NCBI GenBank assembly: GCA_905211675.1
Contig: CAJMBP010000011.1
Coordinates: 1-30,864 of the forward strand
Source of the DNA: an uncultured Oscillospiraceae bacterium
GTDB taxonomy: Bacteria > Bacillota > Clostridia > Oscillospirales > Acutalibacteraceae
Direction of reading: 5' to 3'
Length of the DNA: 30,864 bases
Below are positions 16,103-23,857 of the stretch, piece after piece (position 1 is the stretch's first letter; the number at the start of each line of letters is the position of its first letter). The notes under the pieces were generated by a model. That model ran no database searches. It saw nothing but the letters and a program-made list of their open reading frames with translations, and had not been told where the DNA came from. The position numbers were made by a program, and so were the translations under genes.

Positions 16103-17271
16103 TGAAAGAAATTATACTTATAAAAGACGGCGAGCTGTCGCTTAAAGGGCTTAACCGCCGAAATTTTGAAGACAAAATGGTTGCGACCATTCGTCGCAGA
16201 CTCAGGGGCTTAGGCAAGGTGACAGTCGAACGCGCGCAGTCGACAATATACATTAAACCGCATGATGACGACTTTGATTTTACCGAGGCGCTTGACCGCA
16301 TGGGCAAAATTTTCGGCATTGCGGCATTCAGCCGTGCGTGCGTTTGCGAAAAAACAGTAGAGGATATTTTGGCAAAAGCGCCCGAATATCTTGCCGACAC
16401 TATTAAAAACATTAAAACCTTTAAGGTTGAGGCAAAGCGTGCCGACAAGTCGTTTCCGCTTACCTCGCCCGAAATAAGCCGAGAGGTAGGTGCTGCAATG
16501 TTGCGCGCTTTTCCTCATTTGCGTGTAGATGTTCATAACCCAGACGAGGTAATTACCGTCGAGGTGCGTGATTATGCGGCGTATATCCGTTGCGGGCAAA
16601 TAAAGGGCGCAGGCGGCCTGCCCGTAGGCACGGCAGGGCGAGCACAGGTGCTAATATCGGGAGGAATAGACAGCCCCGTGGCGGCATATACAATGGCAAA
16701 GCGAGGCTTGGTGCTTAACGCCATTCACTTTGCGTCACCGCCATACACAAGTGTTCGTGCCGAGCAAAAGGTAAAAGACCTGCTTTCAAAGGTGGCGGTT
16801 TACAGCGGAGTTATAAAGCTGGCGGTAGTGCCCTTTACCGAAATTCAGGAGGAAATCGGCAGACACTGCCCCGAAGATTATTTTACCCTTATAATGCGCC
16901 GGATGATGATGCGTATTGCCTGCCGCGTTTCCGAAAACGACGGTTGTTTAGGTCTTATAACGGGAGAAAGCTTAGGTCAGGTTGCAAGTCAGACCTTACC
17001 GGCTATCGCCGCTACAGACGAAGTTTGCAATATTCCGGTTCTCCGTCCTCTTATAGGTATGGACAAGGAAGAAATCATTGCAATTTCTAAAAAAATAGAC
17101 GCATTTGAAACATCTATTTTACCTTATGAAGACTGTTGCACTGTGTTCACACCGAAGCATCCGCACACAAAACCAAAGCCCGGTCAGTGCGAGGAAGCCG
17201 AAAAAAATCTCGATATAGAGCCGCTTATTGAGCGAGCCATAGCAGGAATAGAATATTCCTATATAGAATAA
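16102..17271 (+). CDS. thiI: tRNA 4-thiouridine synthase ThiI (no rhodanese domain)
   Basis: The 389-residue protein has an N-terminal ferredoxin-like and THUMP part (about 1-165) and a PP-loop ATP pyrophosphatase domain with SGGIDS at 186-191. It adenylates U8 of tRNA and accepts sulfur to make s4U; a role in thiazole synthesis is also known for some homologues. The C-terminal rhodanese domain of the E. coli enzyme is missing, the usual state in Firmicutes, where the paired desulfurase passes sulfur directly. Cys345-Cys346 (PYEDCCTVF) match the conserved C-terminal cysteine position. I chose the ATG at 16102, with AAAGG 8 nt before it, rather than a TTG three bases earlier. Confidence 0.95.
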   Translation: MKEIILIKDGELSLKGLNRRNFEDKMVATIRRRLRGLGKVTVERAQSTIYIKPHDDDFDFTEALDRMGKIFGIAAFSRACVCEKTVEDILAKAPEYLADTIKNIKTFKVEAKRADKSFPLTSPEISREVGAAMLRAFPHLRVDVHNPDEVITVEVRDYAAYIRCGQIKGAGGLPVGTAGRAQVLISGGIDSPVAAYTMAKRGLVLNAIHFASPPYTSVRAEQKVKDLLSKVAVYSGVIKLAVVPFTEIQEEIGRHCPEDYFTLIMRRMMMRIACRVSENDGCLGLITGESLGQVASQTLPAIAATDEVCNIPVLRPLIGMDKEEIIAISKKIDAFETSILPYEDCCTVFTPKHPHTKPKPGQCEEAEKNLDIEPLIERAIAGIEYSYIE

Positions 17272-17289
17272 TATTTAGTGTGGGAAAAT

Positions 17290-18195
17290 ATGGCAGGAAA
17301 ACATTCAAAGAAACTTTTTGAAAAAAGAAGCAAAAGTGTTGTTGCTTTTAAAAGTGTTCAAAACAAAACAATATCGCTTCCTTTTAAAATAATAATTTCG
17401 GCAACGGCAATGTCTCTTGCCTTGTCGCTCACTTTTGTTGCGGCGTACTTTATTCCCGGCAAGGTGCAGGCAAAGCTTATGTCAGACGCGTCAGACATTT
17501 TTGAGAATGCCGCTTCGTATGATGAGGGGCTTGTAATGCTGGCGGCGGATAATGCCGATATAAAGGGCTGGGTTAAAATAGAAAACACCGAAATAAATTC
17601 AGCCGTGTGTCAAAGCGATAATGACAGTTATTATATAAATCATAATCAAGAAGGTAAAAAAAGCCGATACGGAGCATTGTTTCTGTCATCAAATGACACT
17701 TTTGAAAGAAACGGCGATAAAAATATTGTTATTTACGGCAATAATATGAAAGACGGTTTGATGTTCGGCACCTTAAAAAAATACCGAAATTTGAATTTTT
17801 ATAAACAAAATCCCGTAATAAATCTGTATTACAAAGAAAATGCCGAAAAATATATAATTTTTGCGGTTATGTTAATCGGTTCATCTGCCGAAGAAAACGA
17901 AAATTATAATCCTTCAAAAAGTTATTTTGAAAATGACAGTGAATTTAATGAATGGTATAACGAAACGGTGCAGCGCAGTTTAATAAACACAAATGTCAGT
18001 GTAGAATACGGCGACGAAATGCTGTCGTTGGTTACCGTAGCAGACGACTTTGACGGTGCGCGTCTTGTGGTGACGGCAAAAAAAAGTACCGAACAGCAAG
18101 TTGCCAAAACCGATTTTGCGGGAGCGCGCGTTAATCCTAAAATTAAGTATCCTAAAGCGTGGTACGAACAGCGCGGTTTGAAATACCCATATTAA
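17290..18195 (+). CDS. Sortase-B-like membrane protein without catalytic His and Cys
   Basis: The 301-residue protein has a basic N-terminus, one membrane segment (about 33-56) and an extracytoplasmic domain (about 90-265) that aligns with class B sortases: IKGWVKIENTEIN, an INHNQEGK stretch, GALFLSS and NIVIYG. Two of the three catalytic positions are changed. The YGHNM motif reads YGNNM (Asn151, codon 17740-17742), and the Cys in LTLSTC reads LSLVTV (Val250, codon 18037-18039). Arg258 in ARLVV is kept. The frame is intact, so this looks like a retained non-catalytic sortase fold rather than decay. ATG 17290 is preferred to GTG 17278. It is 18 nt after thiI and 20 nt before a membrane-anchored protein. 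Confidence 0.85.
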   Translation: MAGKHSKKLFEKRSKSVVAFKSVQNKTISLPFKIIISATAMSLALSLTFVAAYFIPGKVQAKLMSDASDIFENAASYDEGLVMLAADNADIKGWVKIENTEINSAVCQSDNDSYYINHNQEGKKSRYGALFLSSNDTFERNGDKNIVIYGNNMKDGLMFGTLKKYRNLNFYKQNPVINLYYKENAEKYIIFAVMLIGSSAEENENYNPSKSYFENDSEFNEWYNETVQRSLINTNVSVEYGDEMLSLVTVADDFDGARLVVTAKKSTEQQVAKTDFAGARVNPKIKYPKAWYEQRGLKYPY

Positions 18196-18215
18196 AAAAA
18201 GAAAGGGAAAAGAAA

Positions 18216-19208
18216 ATGGTACAGAACTTAAAGGTGGACATTATTTATCATCTGACCCCCTCGGATTTTGAAATGGAATTTAACTTGTGCGGTTGTTGCA
18301 GAATGCGGCTTTTAAATGATAAAACAACCGACAAAAAAACCTTTATAAAAGCGTTGGCACGCGCGGTATCTCGAAGCCGTGTTATAATTGCCTGCGGTCC
18401 TCTTTTCGGTGCCGATGGGCTTATAAAAACGGTTGCCGCGGCAATCGGAAGCAAAACCGTTTTATGCGACAATTCTACATACGGAATTTCGGGTGAGGAG
18501 CAGATAGATATTATAAACGGCTCTACCCCGCTTGTTACGCCCGACGGATATTTCGGCGGTTGTATAATAGAAAGCGGTCCGCAAACCATTATTCTGCTTA
18601 CCGAAAACCGAGGCTTCCGTAAAACAATAATGCAAAATTTAATTCATCCGTATGTTGAAGAAATAAGCTACATACCCATTCAAAGGGCAGACACACCCGA
18701 TATTGCACAGCAGGAGGTTGCCCCGAGCGAGGATTATTTAACCGAGCCCGACACCGATTACGGCAACGAAAAACCTGCCTACAGTGCCGACGGTGCTGAA
18801 ATTGAATTTGAGCCGCAAAATGAGCACAATATAGATTTTATAATGGATGAAAGCCCTGACGGTGGGCCGACGGAAGAAGAAACCGAGCCTTTATCACTGC
18901 CTACAGTCGATGACACCTTTGATGATATGTATATCGAGACCGAGCCCGAAGACCAAGACTACGGCTACGGTTATACGCCGTCGGGTGAAGACGATATGTT
19001 CATTGCAAAAACCGAAGAAGAACCCGAAAAACCCAAAAGAAAATTCAAAGCTATGGACATATCAATAGTAGTTCTTGTTCTTATTCTGTTGCTTGCCGTT
19101 TTGTCGCTTGTTTATTTTGTGATTTTAAAGCCCTATACCATGGGAATTTCCACGGGCGATTATTTAAAACAGATTTTCAGCGCGTCGAGCAATAATTCAT
19201 TACTTTAA
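18216..19208 (+). CDS. Membrane-anchored protein with possible degenerate CinA/MoaB-like domain
   Basis: I do not recognise this 330-residue protein with certainty. Residues 45-152 have the order of elements seen in the MoCF/CinA N-terminal fold: a helix ending in RSRVIIACGPLFGADG in place of the GGLGPT loop, a VLCDN strand, a TPDGYFGGCII strand, then IILLTENRGFRKTIMQ in place of the PGVPSEM loop. The usual ligand-binding residues are altered. An acidic Glu/Asp/Pro-rich linker (about 160-272), a basic KPKRKFK stretch, one membrane segment (283-304) and a short outside tail follow. GAAAGGG precedes the ATG at 18216. It lies between the sortase-like gene and a small export-family gene, and a joint role with the former is inference. 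Confidence 0.65.
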   Translation: MVQNLKVDIIYHLTPSDFEMEFNLCGCCRMRLLNDKTTDKKTFIKALARAVSRSRVIIACGPLFGADGLIKTVAAAIGSKTVLCDNSTYGISGEEQIDIINGSTPLVTPDGYFGGCIIESGPQTIILLTENRGFRKTIMQNLIHPYVEEISYIPIQRADTPDIAQQEVAPSEDYLTEPDTDYGNEKPAYSADGAEIEFEPQNEHNIDFIMDESPDGGPTEEETEPLSLPTVDDTFDDMYIETEPEDQDYGYGYTPSGEDDMFIAKTEEEPEKPKRKFKAMDISIVVLVLILLLAVLSLVYFVILKPYTMGISTGDYLKQIFSASSNNSLL

Positions 19209-19223
19209 AAAAGGAGTCGTGCA

Positions 19224-19700
19224 ATGAGTTTGTGGAGCAGTACTTTCGGCAAAATTATAATGACATTTTTAATATCAATGGTGCCGGTGCTTGAACTGCG
19301 CGGCGCAATACCCATTGCCGTTGCAAACGGACTTAATTTTTGGGTGGCTATTGCGGTTTCTGTAATAGGCAACCTTGTTCCCGTGCCGTTTATTATTTTG
19401 TTTATCAGAAAAATTTTTGCCCTTATGCGAAAATGGAGCTCAAAACTCGACGGGCTTGTAACACGCCTTGAGCAAAGAGCCGCAAAAAAATCCGATGTGG
19501 TGCAAAAATACGCTTTTTGGGGGCTTTTTATACTTGTGGCAATTCCACTTCCGGGAACGGGTGCCTGGACGGGTGCGTTGGTCGCAGCAATGCTTGATAT
19601 GCGACTGAGCCGTGCTTTTCCCGCAATATTGCTGGGCGTAGTCGGAGCCGCGGTAATAGTCACCTTTGCAACCTACGGGGTGGGCGCTCTGTTCGCTTGA
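19224..19700 (+). CDS. Small multidrug export family protein (PF06695-type)
   Basis: This 158-residue membrane protein has about four hydrophobic segments and the two re-entrant-like signatures of the family: VPVLELRGAIPIA near residues 21-33 and IPLPGTGAWTGAL near 107-119. The family is named for small multidrug export, but evidence for transport is thin, and it is distantly related to DedA/VTT-fold proteins. GGAG precedes the ATG, 15 nt after the previous gene. It is the last gene before the strong terminator, thus probably the fifth gene of the nifS-thiI unit. Confidence 0.85.
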   Translation: MSLWSSTFGKIIMTFLISMVPVLELRGAIPIAVANGLNFWVAIAVSVIGNLVPVPFIILFIRKIFALMRKWSSKLDGLVTRLEQRAAKKSDVVQKYAFWGLFILVAIPLPGTGAWTGALVAAMLDMRLSRAFPAILLGVVGAAVIVTFATYGVGALFA

Positions 19701-19711
19701 ATAAAATTTAA

Positions 19712-19752
19712 AATAACCTTTTACGGTAAGCGCCGTAAAGGGTTATTTTTTT
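19712..19752 (+). terminator. Terminator of the nifS-thiI-sortase-like operon
   Basis: AATAACCTTTTACGG (19712-19726) and CCGTAAAGGGTTATT (19733-19747) form a 15-position stem with at most one imperfect pair and a 6-nt loop, followed by a T-run. Confidence 0.88.
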
Positions 19753-19756
19753 ATTT

Positions 19757-19783
19757 ATATTTGAAGTTTTAAAATCATAAAAT
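19757..19783 (+). promoter_or_regulatory. Candidate sporulation sigma-E-type promoter
   Basis: ATATT (19757-19761) and CATAAAAT (19776-19783) are separated by 14 nt, close to the mother-cell sigma-E pattern (ATATT, 13-15 nt, CATACAMT). There is no SigA-like TTGACA/TATAAT pair at this spacing. Its position before a spore cortex-lytic gene pair supports the call. Confidence 0.4.
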
Positions 19784-19813
19784 GTAATAAAAAAATTATT
19801 ATAAGGTGATATT

Positions 19814-20356
19814 ATGAGTGAAAAAACCCCGCAAGATTATGCGCGAGAGCTTATTGAAATGTACCGTGCAAATTCCGAACAACAAACTGCCCTGCTAACC
19901 GGTGCCGTCGAAACATCAAATCTCGATATGCCGCCTGCCGAGCAAGCAAGTGAAACGGTGTTTGAGGACGGCACAGGCGGTTTGCAGTTAAATGTTACAA
20001 CACTGCAAAGGCTTTATCCCGTAAAGGGTGCGCTTATAACGGTGTTTACGGGCGCGCCCGACAATATGACGGTGATTGAAACAGACACAACCGATGAAAG
20101 CGGGCAAAGCGGGGTGTTTAATTTGAAAACACCGCTGAAATCTCAGTCACAGCAGTATGACGCCGACGGTACCGCCGCATACGCAAAATATAATGTTTCA
20201 GTGCGTTCCGACGGTTATGTAGAGCAGATTGCAATGAATGTGCCCGTTTTTTCGGGGGTGTTATCGGTTCAGGGCATAGACCTATTGCCGATTTCTGCCG
20301 CAGGCGGCCACACATCGACACAAATTATAAACGAAGGAAACAATTATAATTTATAA
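19814..20356 (+). CDS. SleC N-terminal-domain-like spore protein
   Basis: The 180-residue protein has a short helical, Gln/Glu-rich start (1-40), then a beta-rich domain (about 56-165). This resembles the N-terminal beta-sandwich of clostridial SleC: LQLNVTTLQRLYPVKGALITVF, a TTDESGQSG turn, FNLKTPL, then AYAKYNVSVRSDGYVEQIAMNVPVFSGV. In SleC this region precedes the catalytic part in one precursor chain. Here it is a separate gene, 12 nt before the catalytic gene. There is no signal peptide, as expected for proteins assembled into spores from the mother cell. AAGGTGAT precedes the ATG. Homology is by pattern and order, and a chaperone or inhibitor role is inference. Confidence 0.7.
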   Translation: MSEKTPQDYARELIEMYRANSEQQTALLTGAVETSNLDMPPAEQASETVFEDGTGGLQLNVTTLQRLYPVKGALITVFTGAPDNMTVIETDTTDESGQSGVFNLKTPLKSQSQQYDADGTAAYAKYNVSVRSDGYVEQIAMNVPVFSGVLSVQGIDLLPISAAGGHTSTQIINEGNNYNL

Positions 20357-20368
20357 AGGGGAGATTTG

Positions 20369-21736
20369 ATGCCTGAAACATTAACGCCCGTAATACCGCA
20401 GAATATAACCGTGCATTTGGGTCCGCCGAGTTCATCGGCAGAAAATGTAACGGTAAATTTTGTAGATTACATAAAAAATGTCGCTTCAAGTGAAATATAC
20501 CCTACATGGCCCGAGGAGGCGCTTCGCGCAAACATTTACGCCATTATCAGTTTTGCGCTTAACCGCATTTATACCGAATGGTATCCTTCACGCGGGTATG
20601 ATTTTGATATAACAAACTCAACTGCCTTTGACCAGGCGTTTGTTCCCAACCGTGAGATATTCCAAAACATAAGCCGTATAGTCGATGAAATTTTTAACAA
20701 TTATGTTGTCCGTCAGGGCGAGGTTCAGCCGCTGTTTACCCAGTTTTGCAACGGCACAACATCACAGTGCGCAGGCCTTTCGCAGTGGGGTACGGTTGAC
20801 CTTGCCGAGTCGGGTCTTACCGCCTATGAAATTTTGCAAAGCTATTACGGGCCCAACATAGGCATTGTTGAAAACGCTCCGATTGCCGAAATAGAAGAGT
20901 CATACCCCGGCGTTCCGCTGAGGCTCGGTGATTCGGGCAACAATGTAAAAATAATACAAACCGAGCTTAACCGCATATCGCAAAACTACCCTGCCATACC
21001 GAAAATTGCCGAAGAAAACGGCGTTTTCGGTGTTGATACACAGGCGGCTGTTCGTAAATTTCAAGAGGTTTTCGGTCTTGACCCGACGGGCGAGGTTGAT
21101 AAATCAACATGGTACAAAATCAAGCGATATTATGTGGGGGTTAAAAATCTGTCGGACTTGGTAGGAGAAGGCGTTTCTATAAGCGAGGCGCAGGTACCTT
21201 TTCCTACACAGCTGCGAGAGGGCTCGCAGGGCATAGGAGTGCGAACTATTCAGTATTATTTGAATATACTTGCATACTTTAACGGCGCTTTGCTGCCGTT
21301 GCCGCTTGACGGAATTTACGGTCCCGAAACCACAGCCGCCGTAAAGCAATTTCAAAGGTATTACGGCCTGCCCGTAACCGGCGTTATGAATACCGCAACA
21401 TGGAATGTGCTTAACCGCGTTTATTCCGAAACGGTTGAGTTTTTGCCCGAGGGCTATTCGGGTGAATTTGCAAAGCTTTACCCCGGCTATTTTTTAAGCG
21501 AGGGTATGAGCGGCGAGAATGTGCGCGACCTGCAAACATATCTGTCGCTTATAGGCAGAAATTACGACTCTATACCCGAAATACCCGTAACCGGTTATTA
21601 CGGCTCTCAAACGCGTGAGGCCGTAACCGCTTTTCAAAACGCCTTCGGTATTCCGCCTAACGGCGCTGTAGGCCCTGTTACTTGGAATACCATAGCCCAG
21701 CAGTACAATTTTTTAATTTCGGGTAATAATTCATAA
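20369..21736 (+). CDS. SleC-like spore cortex-lytic transglycosylase with three peptidoglycan-binding domains
   Basis: The 455-residue protein has a SpoIID-like lytic transglycosylase domain (about 15-167). It carries the SleC-type VASSEIYPTWPEEALRANIY segment, where Glu42 is the likely catalytic acid, and a QFCNGTT-x-QCAGLSQWG stretch. Three PG_binding_1 domains follow, near 183-257, 280-352 and 366-445, each with the R-G-D-x-G-x-x-V repeat pattern and a closing W. Clostridial SleC has one such domain and carries its N-terminal domain in the same chain. The expected role is breaking cortex peptidoglycan during germination. GGGGAG precedes the ATG at 20369; a TTG three bases earlier is less likely. 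It is probably co-transcribed with the preceding gene. Confidence 0.85.
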   Translation: MPETLTPVIPQNITVHLGPPSSSAENVTVNFVDYIKNVASSEIYPTWPEEALRANIYAIISFALNRIYTEWYPSRGYDFDITNSTAFDQAFVPNREIFQNISRIVDEIFNNYVVRQGEVQPLFTQFCNGTTSQCAGLSQWGTVDLAESGLTAYEILQSYYGPNIGIVENAPIAEIEESYPGVPLRLGDSGNNVKIIQTELNRISQNYPAIPKIAEENGVFGVDTQAAVRKFQEVFGLDPTGEVDKSTWYKIKRYYVGVKNLSDLVGEGVSISEAQVPFPTQLREGSQGIGVRTIQYYLNILAYFNGALLPLPLDGIYGPETTAAVKQFQRYYGLPVTGVMNTATWNVLNRVYSETVEFLPEGYSGEFAKLYPGYFLSEGMSGENVRDLQTYLSLIGRNYDSIPEIPVTGYYGSQTREAVTAFQNAFGIPPNGAVGPVTWNTIAQQYNFLISGNNS

Positions 21737-21787
21737 ATCTTAATTTGTTGTAAAAGATAATACAAAAAAAGATTTTAGGTGATTAGG

Positions 21788-23269
21788 TTGTCGGGCGGAG
21801 TAAACGATTACGAAAATGTATGTTTAAGCGGAAATATAGATAAAGATATAACGCTTTTTAAAACTATTTTCAGCCGTGACGATGTTGTTCGCATAAGAGA
21901 GGTACGCATAGCGGGTGTTTGGCGGTGCTGTCTTATATACATTGACGGTATGGTCGATTCGCTGCAGCAGGGTGAAACGGTAATTGAAGCTTTGGTTAAA
22001 TATGCTCTGCCCGAAAACACCGCGCTTAATTGTGACTACATCTCAAAAAATATACTTTACGCTAATGAGATTTCCGAAACCGACAAGCTTACCGATATGC
22101 TGCGCGCTATACTTTGCGGCGATACCGTTTTAATTGCGCAAAACAACAAGTCGGCGCTTACTATTGACACAAAGGGTTGGAAAACGCGCGGCATAAACGA
22201 GCCCGACAGCGAACGCGTGCTTCAGGGTCCGCGCGAGGGGTTTGAAGAATCGGCTATGTCTAACCTCGCTTTAATAAGGCGAAAGCTGTTAACCCCCGAC
22301 CTATGTATAGAGATGATGCGCATAGGCCGCCGCAGTGATACCCCCGTGTTTGTTTGCTATCTGGGCTCGCTTGCCGACCCTGCAACCGTTAAAAAACTAA
22401 AACACAGACTTTGCAAAATAGATATTGACGGAATACTTGACAGCAATTACATTGCCGAAAACATACGCGATTACCGACACAGCATTTTAAAAACAACGGG
22501 TGCTACAGAAAAACCCGATATCGTAGCTGCGCGATTGCTTGAGGGCAGAATAGCCTTGGTTGTCGAAGGAACGCCCGTAGTGCTCACGGTGCCCTATCTG
22601 TTTTCTGAAAATTTTCAGTCAGACGAAGACTATTATGTTAATTTTACACTGGCTTCACTTTCAAGAATGTTACGCTGGTTGTGCTTTTTTATAGCCGTCA
22701 GCGTACCGGGCGTGTTTTTGGCGCTTATAACGCATCATTTTGATTTACTGCCTACAAATTTTGTAATATCGGTGTCCCGTCTTCGCACAGGCGTGCCGCT
22801 TAACAGCACCGCCGAATGTCTGGCGTTGCTTGGTGCTTTTGAAATTTTAAAAGAATCAGGTCTTCGCATGCCGCAAAATTTAGGCCACGCTTTAAGCGTA
22901 GTAGGCGGTCTTGTTGTCGGACAAGCCGCAGTTGAAGCCGGCATTATAAGCGCGCCTATGCTGATTGCGGTATCGCTCAGCGCAATTTCGGGACTTATGG
23001 TGCCTCGGCTTTCGGGCGCTGTCATTTATTTAAGGCTTATAAATGTAATAGCCTGCGCCGCACTTGGCATTTACGGATATTTGATTGTATCAACCATATT
23101 GGTGCTTTATGTGTTCAATTTAAGCTCTTTCGGCGTAGATTATACAGTATCTTTTTCACGTCCCGACTCACAGCATTTAAAGGACATTTTTATACGCACG
23201 TCTTGGACAAAAATGCTGACCCGCCCTATGTTTAACAAAAACCGTATAAGAAAGGGTGATGAGCAGTGA
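21788..23269 (+). CDS. Spore germination receptor A subunit (GerAA family)
   Basis: This 493-residue protein matches GerAA-type subunits. A soluble N-terminal region (about 1-285) contains the family's GPREGFEESAMSNLALIRRKL segment near residue 155, and a membrane part follows with about five to six helices. The receptor sits in the spore inner membrane and responds to small germinants. I chose TTG 21788 because AGGTGA (21777-21782) is 5 nt before it; GTG 21779 would overlap that site. The stop overlaps the next start by 4 nt (GTGA). It is 51 nt behind the SleC-like gene. No convincing promoter was seen in that gap, so the blocks may be transcribed together. Confidence 0.93.
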   Translation: MSGGVNDYENVCLSGNIDKDITLFKTIFSRDDVVRIREVRIAGVWRCCLIYIDGMVDSLQQGETVIEALVKYALPENTALNCDYISKNILYANEISETDKLTDMLRAILCGDTVLIAQNNKSALTIDTKGWKTRGINEPDSERVLQGPREGFEESAMSNLALIRRKLLTPDLCIEMMRIGRRSDTPVFVCYLGSLADPATVKKLKHRLCKIDIDGILDSNYIAENIRDYRHSILKTTGATEKPDIVAARLLEGRIALVVEGTPVVLTVPYLFSENFQSDEDYYVNFTLASLSRMLRWLCFFIAVSVPGVFLALITHHFDLLPTNFVISVSRLRTGVPLNSTAECLALLGAFEILKESGLRMPQNLGHALSVVGGLVVGQAAVEAGIISAPMLIAVSLSAISGLMVPRLSGAVIYLRLINVIACAALGIYGYLIVSTILVLYVFNLSSFGVDYTVSFSRPDSQHLKDIFIRTSWTKMLTRPMFNKNRIRKGDEQ

Positions 23270-23850
23270 AAAAGGTGTTATCGGCGCTTGCAACTTTGTT
23301 GTTGATTCTGTGCTGCGGTTGCAGTACGGGCTACCGCGAAATCGAACGCGGATATTTTGTAACCGCCGTTGGAATACAAGAGCGAGAAAACAAAATTCAG
23401 ATTATTTTAGAAACACTCTCAGCTTCTGACAGAGAACCCGGCAGTGAAAGCGTTAAAATTTTATACGGCGAGGGTGAAAGCTTGAGCAACGCATACGGAA
23501 ATATAAAAAAGAGTCTGGTAAAATCGCTTTATTTTGAGCACTGCGGCGTTATAGCGGCAGACAACGGCTTTACGGAGAATGAAATCAGCGAAATATTAGA
23601 TTTTTGTAATGACCTTGAAACGCTTAATATAGATGTTTATGTTGTGCGCACCGATAACGCTGCGGCGTTGTTTGAAACAGAGACGGCTTATAAAAGTGTA
23701 GGTTACAGTATTATAGAGCTTATAAAAAACTCAGGCAGCTATGATAACGCCGAAAATCAGCTTTACAATATCAGAAAGCGTTATGAGGGCGGGTCGACCG
23801 ACCATCTGCCTTTAGTGAATGTTAAAAATGATACTTTGATTTTAGAGTGA
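23266..23850 (+). CDS. Short Ger(x)C-type germination lipoprotein (N-domain only)
   Basis: The 194-residue product starts with a lipoprotein-like signal (hydrophobic 4-15, then CCGC with Cys19 as likely lipidated residue, an atypical lipobox). It aligns with the N-terminal domain of GerAC: YREIERGYFVTAVGIQ, the GEGESLSNAYGNI stretch, LYFEHCGVIA and a final LPLVNVKNDTLILE. GerC proteins are usually about 350-400 residues; here the chain stops where the C-terminal domain would begin. The next gene starts 7 nt later, so no remnant or frameshifted tail fits in between. The GTG start has AAAGGGTG before it. It should join the A and B subunits at the inner spore membrane. Confidence 0.85.
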   Translation: MKKVLSALATLLLILCCGCSTGYREIERGYFVTAVGIQERENKIQIILETLSASDREPGSESVKILYGEGESLSNAYGNIKKSLVKSLYFEHCGVIAADNGFTENEISEILDFCNDLETLNIDVYVVRTDNAAALFETETAYKSVGYSIIELIKNSGSYDNAENQLYNIRKRYEGGSTDHLPLVNVKNDTLILE

Positions 23851-23857
23851 AATAAAG

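Noticed and set aside
17290..18195. Loss of sortase motifs by sequencing error
   Set aside because: Two separate codons about 300 nt apart are changed while frame and flanking motifs are intact; single-base errors would not readily give both, and each neighbouring residue fits the family.
23266..23857. GerC shortened by a frameshift
   Set aside because: Only 7 nt separate its stop from the next gene, so there is no room for a displaced C-terminal domain in any frame.
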